This document shows positions 10,967 to 19,460 of a stretch of 64,000 nucleotides of DNA, piece by piece. Position 1 is the stretch's first letter, and every line of letters starts with the position of its first letter. The DNA lies in contig NZ_JAKGRW010000004.1 of the NCBI RefSeq assembly GCF_021555175.1, forward strand, positions 62,001-126,000, in the 5' to 3' direction. The notes beneath the pieces were generated by a model, which saw only the letters and a list, made by a program, of their open reading frames with translations, did not search any database and was not told the origin of the DNA. A program made the translations under genes and the position numbers. This DNA is from Nocardioides alcanivorans (GTDB lineage: Bacteria; Actinomycetota; Actinomycetes; Propionibacteriales; Nocardioidaceae).

Positions 10967-10997
10967 GTCCCACCAGCCACTGGAGTAGTCAAGATTC

Positions 10998-11058
10998 CCC
11001 GCCCGGGCGGGTAACTGGGAGCTTGTGGGCCGTAGCTACGGCCCACAAGCTCCCAGTT
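10998..11058. repeat. two adjacent perfect palindromes between leuB and ilvE
   Basis: CCCGCCCGGGCGGG at 10998-11011 is a 14-nt perfect palindrome. It is followed one base later by a 46-nt perfect palindrome at 11013-11058 (outer arm AACTGGGAGCTTGTGGGCC, centre TAGCTA). The RNA would form an approximately 21-bp stem with a minimal loop. It may terminate leuB transcription or attenuate ilvE; there is no T tract. Confidence 0.85.
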
Positions 11059-11094
11059 CCGCCACAAAGTCCTCAACGAAGGTCGGATAGTTTG

Positions 11095-12180
11095 ATGTCC
11101 ATGGAGATCAGCATCACCCGCAACCCCCACCCGGTCGACGACGCCCGCTTGGCGGAGATCCTGGCCGAGCCAGGCTTCGGGGTGCACTTCACCGACCACA
11201 TGTTCACCGTGGAATGGACGCCGGAGCGCGGCTGGTACGACGCCCGGATCACCCCCTACGGTCCGCTCACCCTGGACCCGGCCACCGCCGTCCTGCACTA
11301 CGCGCAGGAGACCTTCGAGGGCATGAAGGCCTATCGACACGAGGACGGCTCGATCTGGTCGTTCCGTCCCGAGGCCAACGCCGAGCGGATGCTCCGTTCG
11401 AGCCAGCGCCTGGCCCTTCCCGAGCTGCCGGTCGAGGACTTCGTCCGGGCCGTCGACGCGCTCGTCGAGATCGACGAGCGCTGGGTGCCCGACGGTGCAG
11501 GAGAGAAGAGCCTCTATCTGCGGCCCTTCATGTTCGCGAGTGAGAAGTTCCTGGGAGTCCGGCCCAGCCAGCACGTCACCTTCATGGTCATCGCCTCACC
11601 CGCCGGCTCCTACTTCAAGGGCGGCGTGAAGCCGGTGTCGCTGTGGCTGACCGAGGACTACACCCGTGCCGGCCGCGGCGGGATGGGCGCGGCCAAGACC
11701 GGCGGCAACTACGCGAGCTCCCTCGTCGCCCAGCAGCAGGCCACGGCCCAGGGGTGCGACCAGGTGGTCTTCCTCGACGCCCAGGAGGGCAAGTACGTCG
11801 AGGAGCTCGGCGGCATGAACATGTACTTCCTCTACGCGGACGGCAGGATCGTCACGCCGGAGACCGGGACGATCCTCGAGGGGATCACCCGTGCCAGCAT
11901 CATCGAGCTGGCCGGCCGCCTCGGCCACCCGGTGGAGGAGCGGAAGATCCCCATCGACGAGTGGCGCGAGGGTGTGCGCGACGGCTCCATCAAGGAGATC
12001 TTCGCCTGCGGCACCGCGGCGGTCATCACGCCGGTCGGACGCCTGATGTGGGACGGGGGAGAGGTGCCGGCCGTCACGGAGGGCACCGGTGAGCTCACCG
12101 GCAGGATCCGCGAAGGCCTGGTCGACATCCAGTTCGGCCGTGCCGAGGACTTCGCGGGTTGGATGCACCGCATCCTCTGA
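11095..12180 (+). CDS. ilvE: branched-chain amino acid aminotransferase
   Basis: A PLP class IV transaminase that makes Leu, Ile and Val from their 2-oxo acids. The PLP lysine lies in GMGAAKTGGNY at about residue 201, followed by VEELGGMNMYF and the phosphate-binding TGTILEGITR and CGTAAVI regions. It is 361 residues. The start is ATG 11095 (MSMEIS) or ATG 11101; the ribosome site is weak. The upstream coding-like stretch that runs through the leuB end is a shadow. Confidence 0.93.
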   Translation: MSMEISITRNPHPVDDARLAEILAEPGFGVHFTDHMFTVEWTPERGWYDARITPYGPLTLDPATAVLHYAQETFEGMKAYRHEDGSIWSFRPEANAERMLRSSQRLALPELPVEDFVRAVDALVEIDERWVPDGAGEKSLYLRPFMFASEKFLGVRPSQHVTFMVIASPAGSYFKGGVKPVSLWLTEDYTRAGRGGMGAAKTGGNYASSLVAQQQATAQGCDQVVFLDAQEGKYVEELGGMNMYFLYADGRIVTPETGTILEGITRASIIELAGRLGHPVEERKIPIDEWREGVRDGSIKEIFACGTAAVITPVGRLMWDGGEVPAVTEGTGELTGRIREGLVDIQFGRAEDFAGWMHRIL

Positions 12181-12260
12181 CCGGTCGTCAGCGCCCGTCG
12201 ACTTCGCGACACCCGGCCGCTCCGTCTCCACGAGATGGGGCGGCCGGGTAACGTTTGGGC

Positions 12261-13928
12261 GTGACTGCCGCCCCTGACGACCACGCTCCGCCGAGCGAGC
12301 TGTGGGTCGGTCCCTACCGGCTGCTCACCCGCATCGGTGAGGGCGGCATGGGCGTGGTGCACCTCGGACAGCGCGCCACCGGCGAACGGGCCGCGATCAA
12401 GGTGCTGCGCCCCCACGTGGTTCCCGACGACGAGGCACGCGCCCGTCTCGCGCGTGAGGTCAACTCCCTCGGCCTGGTCCGCAGCCCGCGGGTGGCCGAG
12501 GTCCTCGATGCCGACCCGTGGGGTCCGATCCCGTACGTCGCCACGCGCTACGTGCCGGGCCTGCCACTCCACCGCCACGTGCAGGAGGAGGGCGCCTTGG
12601 GCGGCGCCGACCTGGGGCGCTTCGCGGCCGCATTGGCCGAAGCGGTCCAGGCCGTGCACGAGGTCGGGGTACTGCACCGCGACATCAAGCCGTCCAACGT
12701 CCTCATGGAGGGCCGCAACCCGGTGCTCATCGACTTCGGACTGGCCCGCCTCGATGACGACATCTCCGTGACCCGCACCGGCTACCTCCTCGGCACCCCC
12801 GGCTACCTGGCGCCGGAGATCCTCTTCGGGGAGAAGCCCACCCCGGCCTCCGACGTGCACTCGTGGGCAGCGACCGTGGCGTTCGCTGGCCTGGCGCGTC
12901 CGCCCTTCGGGTCGGGCCACGCGCTGCTCGTGATGGACCGGGTCCGCAACGGCCAGCACGACCTCGACGGACTCGACGGTGACATCGGTGCGTTGCTGCT
13001 CGCCTCGCTCGACCCCGATCCGGTGCGGCGTCCCGATCTGGCCTCGGTCCTGCGTGCGCTCGGTGCCGATCCGGCGCCCGCCCACGACATCCCCTTCACG
13101 CTGCCGTTCGCCGCGGTGCCGACGATCGCGCCGCAGGGCCCGGCTACGGCGGCGGCAGCGGGCCCCCTCGCCCCTCCGACCCTTGTCGATCCCCAGACCC
13201 TCGTCGATCCCGACCGCCAGCAACCTCCGGCGGCTCCGATGGCGGCGCCCACGCGCCAGCCCTATCAGCAGCCGCCGCAGGTCTCGCAGCCTTCGCGCCC
13301 TCCCCAGCAGACGGCGTATCCGCAGACGCAGCCCGGACCGACCCGAGTGGGGTTGGCGGAGCGACTGCGCCGCGGTGTCCTCGGAGGTGGGGCCGTCCTC
13401 GCGACGGCAGCTGCCATTGCCTGGGCGCCGTGGGTGATGACGGTGGTCCTGGTGGCAGGGGTGTGCCTGCTACGCGCGGGATCGTTGGCCGGCTCGACCT
13501 TGGCCGAGAAACGCCGGCTCCGCGGCCGCAAGTGGTACGACGGCACGGTCGCGACGATGACGGCGCCATGGCACTTCGCGGTCTCCCTGCTCGGGACCGG
13601 TGCGCTGCTGGTGTGGGCTGCGCTCCTGGCGGCCTGCGCGCTGCTGACCATGCTCGCGCTCGGCGCCGCCGATCACGTGGCACTCGGGGTCTCGGGCGTG
13701 GTGTTCGTCGGCTCGTTGTGGACCGGGCCGGGGTCATCACGAGTCAGCGCGCCGTTGCGCCGGGTCGGCGTCGTGATGGCACGTCAGCCTCTGCCGTGGG
13801 CACTCTGGAGCGCCGTGCTGCTGCTGGTGGCGGCGGGCGCCTTTGCCGGCGCCATCGGCGAGATCAACTGGGCGCCGGCGCCGGAGTCGCCGTGGGCGGA
13901 AGGAACGTGGCTCGGTCGCTGGCTCTGA
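12261..13928 (+). CDS. serine/threonine protein kinase with C-terminal membrane region
   Basis: A Hanks-type kinase. The N-terminal 270 residues carry the glycine loop (GEGGMGVV), the ATP lysine (AIKVL), catalytic loop HRDIKPSNVL, DFGLA and the GTPGYLAPE activation segment. A Pro/Gln-rich linker of about 110 residues follows, then three or four hydrophobic spans in the last 180 residues. Unlike PknB, it has no PASTA or other recognised sensor domain outside the membrane, and the tail ends only about 20 residues after the last span. GTG 12261 is chosen; no clear ribosome site is visible. Confidence 0.88.
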   Translation: MTAAPDDHAPPSELWVGPYRLLTRIGEGGMGVVHLGQRATGERAAIKVLRPHVVPDDEARARLAREVNSLGLVRSPRVAEVLDADPWGPIPYVATRYVPGLPLHRHVQEEGALGGADLGRFAAALAEAVQAVHEVGVLHRDIKPSNVLMEGRNPVLIDFGLARLDDDISVTRTGYLLGTPGYLAPEILFGEKPTPASDVHSWAATVAFAGLARPPFGSGHALLVMDRVRNGQHDLDGLDGDIGALLLASLDPDPVRRPDLASVLRALGADPAPAHDIPFTLPFAAVPTIAPQGPATAAAAGPLAPPTLVDPQTLVDPDRQQPPAAPMAAPTRQPYQQPPQVSQPSRPPQQTAYPQTQPGPTRVGLAERLRRGVLGGGAVLATAAAIAWAPWVMTVVLVAGVCLLRAGSLAGSTLAEKRRLRGRKWYDGTVATMTAPWHFAVSLLGTGALLVWAALLAACALLTMLALGAADHVALGVSGVVFVGSLWTGPGSSRVSAPLRRVGVVMARQPLPWALWSAVLLLVAAGAFAGAIGEINWAPAPESPWAEGTWLGRWL

Positions 13929-13972
13929 GCCCCCGGAGACAAGTGGGCCGGGTCCATGGCAGACTCAGTGTC

Positions 13973-13999
13973 GTGAGCACCACGATCATCATTTCCTAG
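13973..13999 (+). CDS. isoleucine leader peptide of cimA (MSTTIIIS)
   Basis: An eight-codon [30 protein letters not shown], with two Thr then three consecutive Ile codons, located 91 bp before cimA and 24 bp before an intrinsic terminator. Cognate codons in a short leader ahead of a terminator are the hallmark of ribosome-mediated attenuation, as known for ilv, leu and trp operons. Ile is the end product of the citramalate pathway. A plausible promoter (GAGACA, 18 nt, CAGACT) ends close to the GTG. Confidence 0.75.
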   Translation: MSTTIIIS

Positions 14000-14023
14000 C
14001 GCGTCAGGCACAGCCCGACGCGC

Positions 14024-14049
14024 AACCTCTCGTTCTCGAGAGGTTTTTT
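14024..14049 (+). terminator. attenuator terminator upstream of cimA
   Basis: A 9-bp stem AACCTCTCG / CGAGAGGTT with loop TTCT runs into six Ts (14044-14049). This is a classical intrinsic terminator, rare in this window, and it lies 41 bp before the cimA ATG, so it must be conditional. A second stem, GCGCGTC/GACGCGC (13999-14005 with 14017-14023), begins at the leader stop codon and abuts it. I could not identify an obvious antiterminator. Confidence 0.85.
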
Positions 14050-14090
14050 GATTTCCAGGCACTGCACCGACACCCGAAACGAGACCACCG

Positions 14091-15695
14091 ATGGATCTGC
14101 ACGGCTCCTTCCACGTCTACGACACCACGCTCCGCGACGGCGCCCAGCAGGAGGGGCTGAACCTCTCCGTCGCCGACAAGCTGACGATTGCGCGGCACTT
14201 GGACGGGCTCGGCGTCGGGTTCATCGAGGGTGGTTGGCCGGGGGCGAATCCGAAGGACACCGAGTTCTTCCGCCGTGCGGCCGGCGAGCTCCACCTGGAG
14301 CACGCACTGCTCGCCGCCTTCGGCTCGACGCGCAAGGCCGGTGTCGCGGCGGCCGACGATCCCCAGGTCGCTGCCTTGCGTGACAGCGGGGCACCCGTGG
14401 TCACCCTCGTGGCGAAGTCGCACGACCGACACGTCCAGATGGCCCTGCGCACCACGCTCCAGGAGAACCTGGCCATGGTCCGCGACACGGTCTCCCACCT
14501 GCGCGCCGAGGGCCAGCGGGTCTTCCTCGACGCGGAACACTTCTTCGACGGCTATCGGGAGAACCGTGCCTACGCCCTCGAGGTGCTCCGCACGGCCGCC
14601 GAAGCAGGCACCGAGGTCGTCGCCCTGTGCGACACCAACGGCGGAATGCTGCCTCCGTGGGTTGCTGATGTGGTGCACGACGTCATCGACACCACGGGGG
14701 TTCGGGTCGGCATCCACTGTCACAACGACACCGGCTGCGCGGTCGCCAACAGTCTGGCGGCGGTCGACGCGGGTGCGAGCCACGTGCAGGGCACCGTCAA
14801 CGGCTACGGCGAGCGCACCGGCAACGCCGACCTCGTCACGGTCGTCGCCAACCTGCAGCTCAAGCTCGACCGGCAGGTGCTCCCCGAGGGACTCCTGGCA
14901 GACGCGACACGCATCGCCCATGCCGTCGCCGACGTCACGAATGTGCCACCGGCCTCGCGTCAGCCGTACGTCGGCACGTCGGCATTCGCCCACAAGGCGG
15001 GGCTGCACGCCTCGGCGATCAAGGTCGATCCGTTCCTCTACCAGCATCTCGACCCGATGGAGGTCGGCAACGACATGAGGTTGCTGGTCTCCGACATGGC
15101 GGGCCGGGCGTCCATCGAGCTCAAGGCCCGCCAACTGGGCTTCGACCTCTCCAGCGAGACCGACGAGGGCAGAGCGGTCATCACTCGCGTCACCGACAGC
15201 GTCAAGGAGAAGGAGGCGCGCGGCTACACCTTCGAGGCAGCGGACGCGTCCTTCGAGCTGCTTCTGGTGGAGGAGGTCGAGGGGCACCCAGTGAGCTTCT
15301 TCGACGTCGAGTCGTGGCGGGTCATCACCGAGACGGTCGACCGCGTCGTACCCGACGAGGAGGCCGTCTCCGAGGCCACCGTGAAGCTGCATGCCGCCGG
15401 GTCCCGGATCATCAGCACGAGTGAGGGCAACGGTCCCGTCAACGCGCTCGACCACGCACTGCGGCAGGCGATCGGTCAGGCCTATCCCGAGGTCGCGAAG
15501 TTCGAGCTGATCGACTACAAGGTGCGGATCCTCGACCAGGGCCACGGCACTGATGCGATCACCCGGGTGCTCATCGAGACGACCGACGGCACCACCTCGT
15601 GGGTGACCGTGGGCGTCGGGCACAACGTCATCGAGGCCTCGTGGGAGGCACTCGTCGACGGCTTCACCTTCGGACTGCGTCACCGCCAGGGGTGA
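14091..15695 (+). CDS. cimA: (R)-citramalate synthase
   Basis: Condenses pyruvate and acetyl-CoA to citramalate, the entry to the threonine-independent isoleucine route, whose next steps use LeuCD and LeuB. DTTLRDGAQQEG near residues 11-22 and GIHCHNDTG (metal-binding His pair) define the alpha-isopropylmalate synthase/homocitrate synthase superfamily. The 534-residue length and DAEHFFDGYR match the CimA (TIGR00977) group rather than LeuA. The C-terminal 160 residues form the LeuA-type allosteric domain. The upstream Ile leader supports the isoleucine role. Confidence 0.92.
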   Translation: MDLHGSFHVYDTTLRDGAQQEGLNLSVADKLTIARHLDGLGVGFIEGGWPGANPKDTEFFRRAAGELHLEHALLAAFGSTRKAGVAAADDPQVAALRDSGAPVVTLVAKSHDRHVQMALRTTLQENLAMVRDTVSHLRAEGQRVFLDAEHFFDGYRENRAYALEVLRTAAEAGTEVVALCDTNGGMLPPWVADVVHDVIDTTGVRVGIHCHNDTGCAVANSLAAVDAGASHVQGTVNGYGERTGNADLVTVVANLQLKLDRQVLPEGLLADATRIAHAVADVTNVPPASRQPYVGTSAFAHKAGLHASAIKVDPFLYQHLDPMEVGNDMRLLVSDMAGRASIELKARQLGFDLSSETDEGRAVITRVTDSVKEKEARGYTFEAADASFELLLVEEVEGHPVSFFDVESWRVITETVDRVVPDEEAVSEATVKLHAAGSRIISTSEGNGPVNALDHALRQAIGQAYPEVAKFELIDYKVRILDQGHGTDAITRVLIETTDGTTSWVTVGVGHNVIEASWEALVDGFTFGLRHRQG

Positions 15696-15701
15696 GGAGG
15701 A

Positions 15702-16684
15702 TCAGAAGTCGTTCTTCCTGATCCTCATGGCCAGTGCAAAGTCCTGGTGGGCCCAGCGCAGGTAGTCCTGCACCTTGTCCTCGTCGGCGTTCTTGGGAGC
15801 CGTGACCGCGGTGAGGACGACAATGCGCTTGACCCGGGAGATCCGCCAGCCACCCTTCTCCCAGTCCTGCCAGACGGCGTCCCCGTCGATCGTGAGCAGG
15901 GTGTCTGCGTCCTTCCGCTTCTCCACCTTGCGTGCGGCTGCCCGGGTGTCCATCCGCAGGAAGAAGTGGGTGATCGTCACCTTGTCGCGCTCGTTGACGT
16001 AGGTGGCGGTGACGGCGCGTGCGCAGCCGATGTCGTCGAGCTGGGTGTCGGTGGCGATCTCAGCGCAGTCGGCATGGTCGCGCGCCACCACGGCGCGTGC
16101 GTTGTAGACGTTGCCCTCCCATTTGAACTCCCAGTCGTCGCGGTACTCGGACGCCCGCGGAGAGCCGCGCCACTTCTCCGTGGGTACGCCGTCCCCCGGC
16201 GCTGCGGGGCCGTCCGGGCCCGCGTCGGAGGAGGAGAGCGGGTCGGTCGGCTCGATGTTTCCCGAGTCGGAGGGTGGTGCGGGGTCGGTGGCCGACTGGT
16301 CCCCGGACGGCTCGGAGGTCTTCTCCTCCTTCTTCGCATCGCCGTCACCGTCGCCTCGGGTCAGGGCGATGGCGGTGCCACCACCGGCCACGAGGAGCAC
16401 CAGCACCACGACCAAGGCGATGATGCCGCTGCGTCGGCCGCCCCCGGTCGGCGGCGTCGGCTGCCAGGGGGCCTGCGTGGGATCGCCGCTGGGAGGGCCG
16501 TAGGGGGAGTTGCCGTAGGGCGAGGTCCCGGGCCGTTGGCCCGACGGAGGGCCCCAGCCGGTGGGCGGTTGCTGACCGGGCGGTCCCCAGCCGGTGGGCG
16601 GTGGACCGCCCTGCCAAGGTTGTTGGCCGGGGGAGGACCGTAGGGGTTCGGTTGCTGACCGGCAGGCGGTTCCTCGGACGACAT
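15702..16684 (-). CDS. proline-rich single-pass membrane protein
   Basis: Unknown function. From ATG 16684 (MSSEEPPAGQQPNPYGPPPG) it has a Pro/Gly/Gln-rich cytoplasmic tail of about 100 residues, one membrane helix (IIALVVVLVLLVAGGG), an acidic Ser/Asp/Pro linker and an outer domain of about 150 residues with two Cys. The N-terminal part is in another frame because one base is missing in the G run 16629-16633; restoring it gives 327 residues. The layout resembles the zinc-ribbon protein at 2.2-3.1 kb without the ribbon. Its stop is 6 bp from the convergent cimA stop. Confidence 0.75.
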
Positions 16685-16744
16685 ACGTGGGACTCCGGTT
16701 CGGTGGGAGGGGACGATGCACCTTCTACCACCCGCAACGGTGGT

Positions 16745-17362
16745 TCATGCCTCCCGGTCGGTGATGCCGCGTGCGTGCAGCGCGTCGCCGGTCTCGAGTG
16801 CCCGGGCGACCACGCGCACCACGAAGGGCGTGAGATAGGCACGCGGATGCTTGCTCAGTCCCCGCGCCCGTGCGGCGTCGCGGGTCTCCAGCGCCAGTGT
16901 GACCGTGCCGGGGAGGGCGCCGATCGCGAGGGAGAAGGCGAGCGCGACCTTCTCCGGATCCACGCCGATGCGACGGAACGGCTGCAGCCACCGGACGATT
17001 GCGTCCAGCATCGCGTTGACGGCCGTCGTGGAGGTCACCACCACGGCAGCAAGAGCCAGGGCGACGAGGTCGACGAGGGTCTCGACGGCCTTCTCTGCGC
17101 CGTACCACCACCATTGGAAGGCAGCGACGAAGACGGCCAGGAGAAGGATCGCCCGGGCCGCCCGCCAGAGGTGGCGCAGCGGCACTCGGGCGATCGCGGC
17201 CAGCGTCAGTGCGAAGGCGAGGAAGAGGAACGAGGCGCGCGCGTCGCGCACCAGCACCACGGTGAGGCTGAAGACGCCCAGCGCCACCACCTTGAACCCG
17301 ACGGGGAGCCGGTGAAGAAGGGTGTTGCCGGGGCGGTGCAGCCCGATCAGGACCTGGCTCAC
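16745..17362 (-). CDS. ecfT: ECF transporter transmembrane subunit EcfT (BioN type)
   Basis: The T component couples the ATPase to the substrate-binding S component. It is 205 residues with about five membrane segments. The two coupling-helix motifs of the family are visible as DAARARGL and DALHARGI (the Ala-Arg-Gly signatures). GTG 17362 overlaps the ecfA stop as GTGA. Being beside bioY it most likely serves biotin uptake. Without its ATPase frame repaired the module would look incomplete. Confidence 0.88.
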   Translation of the reverse strand: MSQVLIGLHRPGNTLLHRLPVGFKVVALGVFSLTVVLVRDARASFLFLAFALTLAAIARVPLRHLWRAARAILLLAVFVAAFQWWWYGAEKAVETLVDLVALALAAVVVTSTTAVNAMLDAIVRWLQPFRRIGVDPEKVALAFSLAIGALPGTVTLALETRDAARARGLSKHPRAYLTPFVVRVVARALETGDALHARGITDREA

Positions 17363-18053
17363 TGCGCCACCAGGCCGCGGTAGTGCGCGACGGCTTCGTC
17401 CGCGTCCCCGTCGAAGACGACCTCTGCGTGGTCGACCACCAGCGCCCGGTCGCAGCGTGCCGCGAGCTCGAGGTCGTGGGTGACCAACAGCAGTTGCTGG
17501 GACAGTCCGAGCAGGAGGTCACCGACGCGGCGGGTGTTGGCGAGGTCGAGCAGCGTGGTGGGTTCGTCGGCGACCAGCACGCTCGGCTCCACCGCGAGTA
17601 CCCCAGCCAGGGCGAGCATCTGCTTCTGGCCGCCCGACAGTGAGTGCACGGAGTTGTGGGCATGGTCGGCGAGGCCGAACTCGGCGAGGATGTCCATCGC
17701 CTTGTCGCGTCGCGCGGCGGCCGAGCGGACGGTACGACGCAGCGACAGCTCCACGTCCTCCACACAGGTGGGCATGACGAGCTGGGCCGCGGGATCGGTG
17801 AAGCAGAAGCCGACGGTCCTGCGCACAGCGGCCGCATCACTTCGCACGTCGAGGCCGTTGACGCTGACGGTGCCGGAGCTGGCACCGACCAGTCCGTTGA
17901 CCATTCTCGCAAGGGTGGACTTGCCGGAGCCGTTGGAGCCGATCACGGCGACCCGCTGGTCACCGAGGGTCACGGTCGTGGGGAGAGCAGCGTGCGGTCG
18001 CCTGCCCCGGAGGAATCGGGGACGACGACCGCGGCAGCGTTGAACTCGATCAC
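17359..18053 (-). CDS. ecfA: ECF transporter ATPase EcfA (BioM type)
   Basis: Energises biotin uptake. Walker A GSNGSGKST, Q-loop region CFTDPAAQ, signature LSGGQKQ and Walker B VLVADEPT are clear. The true N-terminus (GTG 18053, VIEFNAAAVVVPDSSGAGDR) is in a different frame from the body because one base is missing in the G run 17980-17983. Restoring it gives 231 residues. The GTG overlaps the bioY stop by 4 bases, and the stop overlaps ecfT by 4 bases, so the three genes are coupled. A single ATPase gene implies a homodimer. Confidence 0.88.
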
Positions 18054-18685
18054 TTGCTGCGTTCACGCTCCAGCAGGCGCGGGAAGGCGCGGTGCACCTC
18101 GGCCGCGATCAGTGCGGTGAAGGTGGTCTTCACGAGGTCTCCGATCCAGAACGGCGTGTCCCAGGTGAGGGCCTGGTGCCACGAGACGTCGAAGTAGAGC
18201 TTCATGCCTGCGATGCCCAGTGGGTGAATCACCAGGATGCTGGCGGTGAGTGAGCACGCGAACACGATGAGGGCGCTGGTGCGTCGCGACCCCGCGACGT
18301 ACTTGACCAGGAATCCCGCGAGTGCCGCGGCGAGGGGGAAGGCGTAGAGGTAGCCGGCACTGGCGCCGGTGAAGGTGCCGAGGCCGGACGAGTGCTCGGC
18401 GAAGACCGGCAGGCCGATGGCACCCAGGCCCAGGTAGAGCGCCACGGCGAGGAAGCCGCGAAGGGGGCCGAGAAGGCAGCCGGTGAGCATCACCGCGAAG
18501 GTCTGCAGGGTGATCGGCACTCCGCCACCGCCCACGGGCACGGCACCGATGTAGGCGCACGCCGAGATGAGTGCCGCGAAGGCCGCGATCAGGGCGATGT
18601 CGGTGCCGGACGAACGCGTGCTGCGCATCGGTGCGACCTTCGTCTCGACGGTGCCGGCCTCGGCCGGGTTGCTGGTGCTGGTCAT
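18050..18685 (-). CDS. bioY: biotin transporter substrate-binding subunit BioY
   Basis: The S component of a biotin ECF transporter. Six hydrophobic spans follow a 30-residue polar N-terminus. Family motifs include VPITLQTFAVMLTGCLLGP and the G-x-P-x-F turn (GLPVF). ATG 18685 (MTSTSNPAE) is preferred to GTG 18700. The gene heads the bioY-ecfA-ecfT operon. Two TGAAC-N3-GTTCA operators lie 24-51 bp upstream, so the operon is probably repressed by the divergent TetR gene when biotin is sufficient. Confidence 0.93.
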   Translation of the reverse strand: MTSTSNPAEAGTVETKVAPMRSTRSSGTDIALIAAFAALISACAYIGAVPVGGGGVPITLQTFAVMLTGCLLGPLRGFLAVALYLGLGAIGLPVFAEHSSGLGTFTGASAGYLYAFPLAAALAGFLVKYVAGSRRTSALIVFACSLTASILVIHPLGIAGMKLYFDVSWHQALTWDTPFWIGDLVKTTFTALIAAEVHRAFPRLLERERSK

Positions 18686-18708
18686 GTGATCCTGCCTCAC
18701 GGGAGCGT

Positions 18709-18736
18709 CTGAACGGTGTTCAGTGAACGGTGTTCA
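18709..18736. promoter_or_regulatory. tandem BioQ-type operators
   Basis: Two abutting copies of TGAACGGTGTTCA. The first extends to a perfect 15-nt palindrome CTGAACGGTGTTCAG (18709-18723); the second is 18724-18736. TGAAC-N3-GTTAC is the published BioQ motif in Corynebacterium and mycobacteria; here the right half is GTTCA, a perfect palindrome. The site sits between bioY and the TetR gene and could control both. Confidence 0.8.
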
Positions 18737-18801
18737 GGGTAGGGTCAGGAGTGCGATCCGGTCAACCGAGACTCGGGTCACACGAAGGTGGAGGAGGGCG
18801 C

Positions 18802-19349
18802 GTGGATCGTCGCGACGTGGTCGACAAGGCGCTGGAGGTGTTGTCGGTGGTCGGGCTGCCCGACCTGACGATGCGTCGACTGGGTGCTGAGCTCGGAGTG
18901 CAGCAGAGCGCGCTCTACCACCACTTCGCCAACAAGCAGGCGCTGTTGGGGGCGGTTGCCGACGAGATCGTCGCGCGTGGACCACGTCCGTCGGGGGAGG
19001 GACTCGACGACTGGGCCGACCTGGTCCGGGAGCGGTGTGCCGACCTGCGTGGCGCGGTGTTGGCCTATCCCGACGGTGCTGACGTGGTGGCCTCGATGTT
19101 CGCCTTCGGGCTGGGGGTGCGGAGCCGTTCCGGGAGCTCGTGGAGATCCTGGGGAAGTCGGGTCTGGCCGATGTCGTCGTCGAACCCGCGGCGCGCACCC
19201 TCCTGCACTATGTCTACGGCCACGCGGTGGCGCAGCAGGCCCATGAGCAGGCTGCTCGGCTGGGAGCGATTCCCGCGGAGGCATTGCCCGAGGACTTCGG
19301 GATCGGGCTGGATCTGGTGGTCGACGGGATCCGCGCACAGCTGGCTTGA
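18802..19349 (+). CDS. bioQ: TetR-family repressor, BioQ-like
   Basis: The helix-turn-helix is at the N-terminus (TMRRLGAELGVQQSALYHHF near residues 24-43). GTG 18802 is preceded by GGAGGAGG. The C-terminal ligand domain is split because one G is missing from the run 19113-19117. Restoring it joins FAFGLG to GAEPFRELVEILGK and gives 182 residues. Divergence from bioY, with BioQ-motif operators between the genes, argues for control of biotin uptake and possibly of its own gene. The assignment as BioQ rests on context and operator, not on a diagnostic residue. Confidence 0.8.
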
Positions 19350-19460
19350 GATGCGCTGGCTCACACTCTGGTCAGGCCGCTGAGGCTTGCCTTTCCTTTC
19401 TTGAACGATTCCAAAAAGAGGGGAAGATGTGGTCATCACCGAGAGAGAAGGACAGGTTTG

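Noticed and set aside
13929..14090. T-box riboswitch before cimA
   Set aside because: No T-box sequence or specifier loop stem is visible; a short ORF with Ile codons explains the terminator better.
16601..18120. Rightward frames opposite the ECF genes
   Set aside because: Antisense shadows; the leftward genes have full Walker, EcfT and BioY motifs and coupled starts.
19350..19460. Fur or FurA box upstream of dps
   Set aside because: The A/T-rich patch TTGAACGATTCCAAAAAGAG is suggestive, but I cannot match it to a defined box or a clear palindrome.
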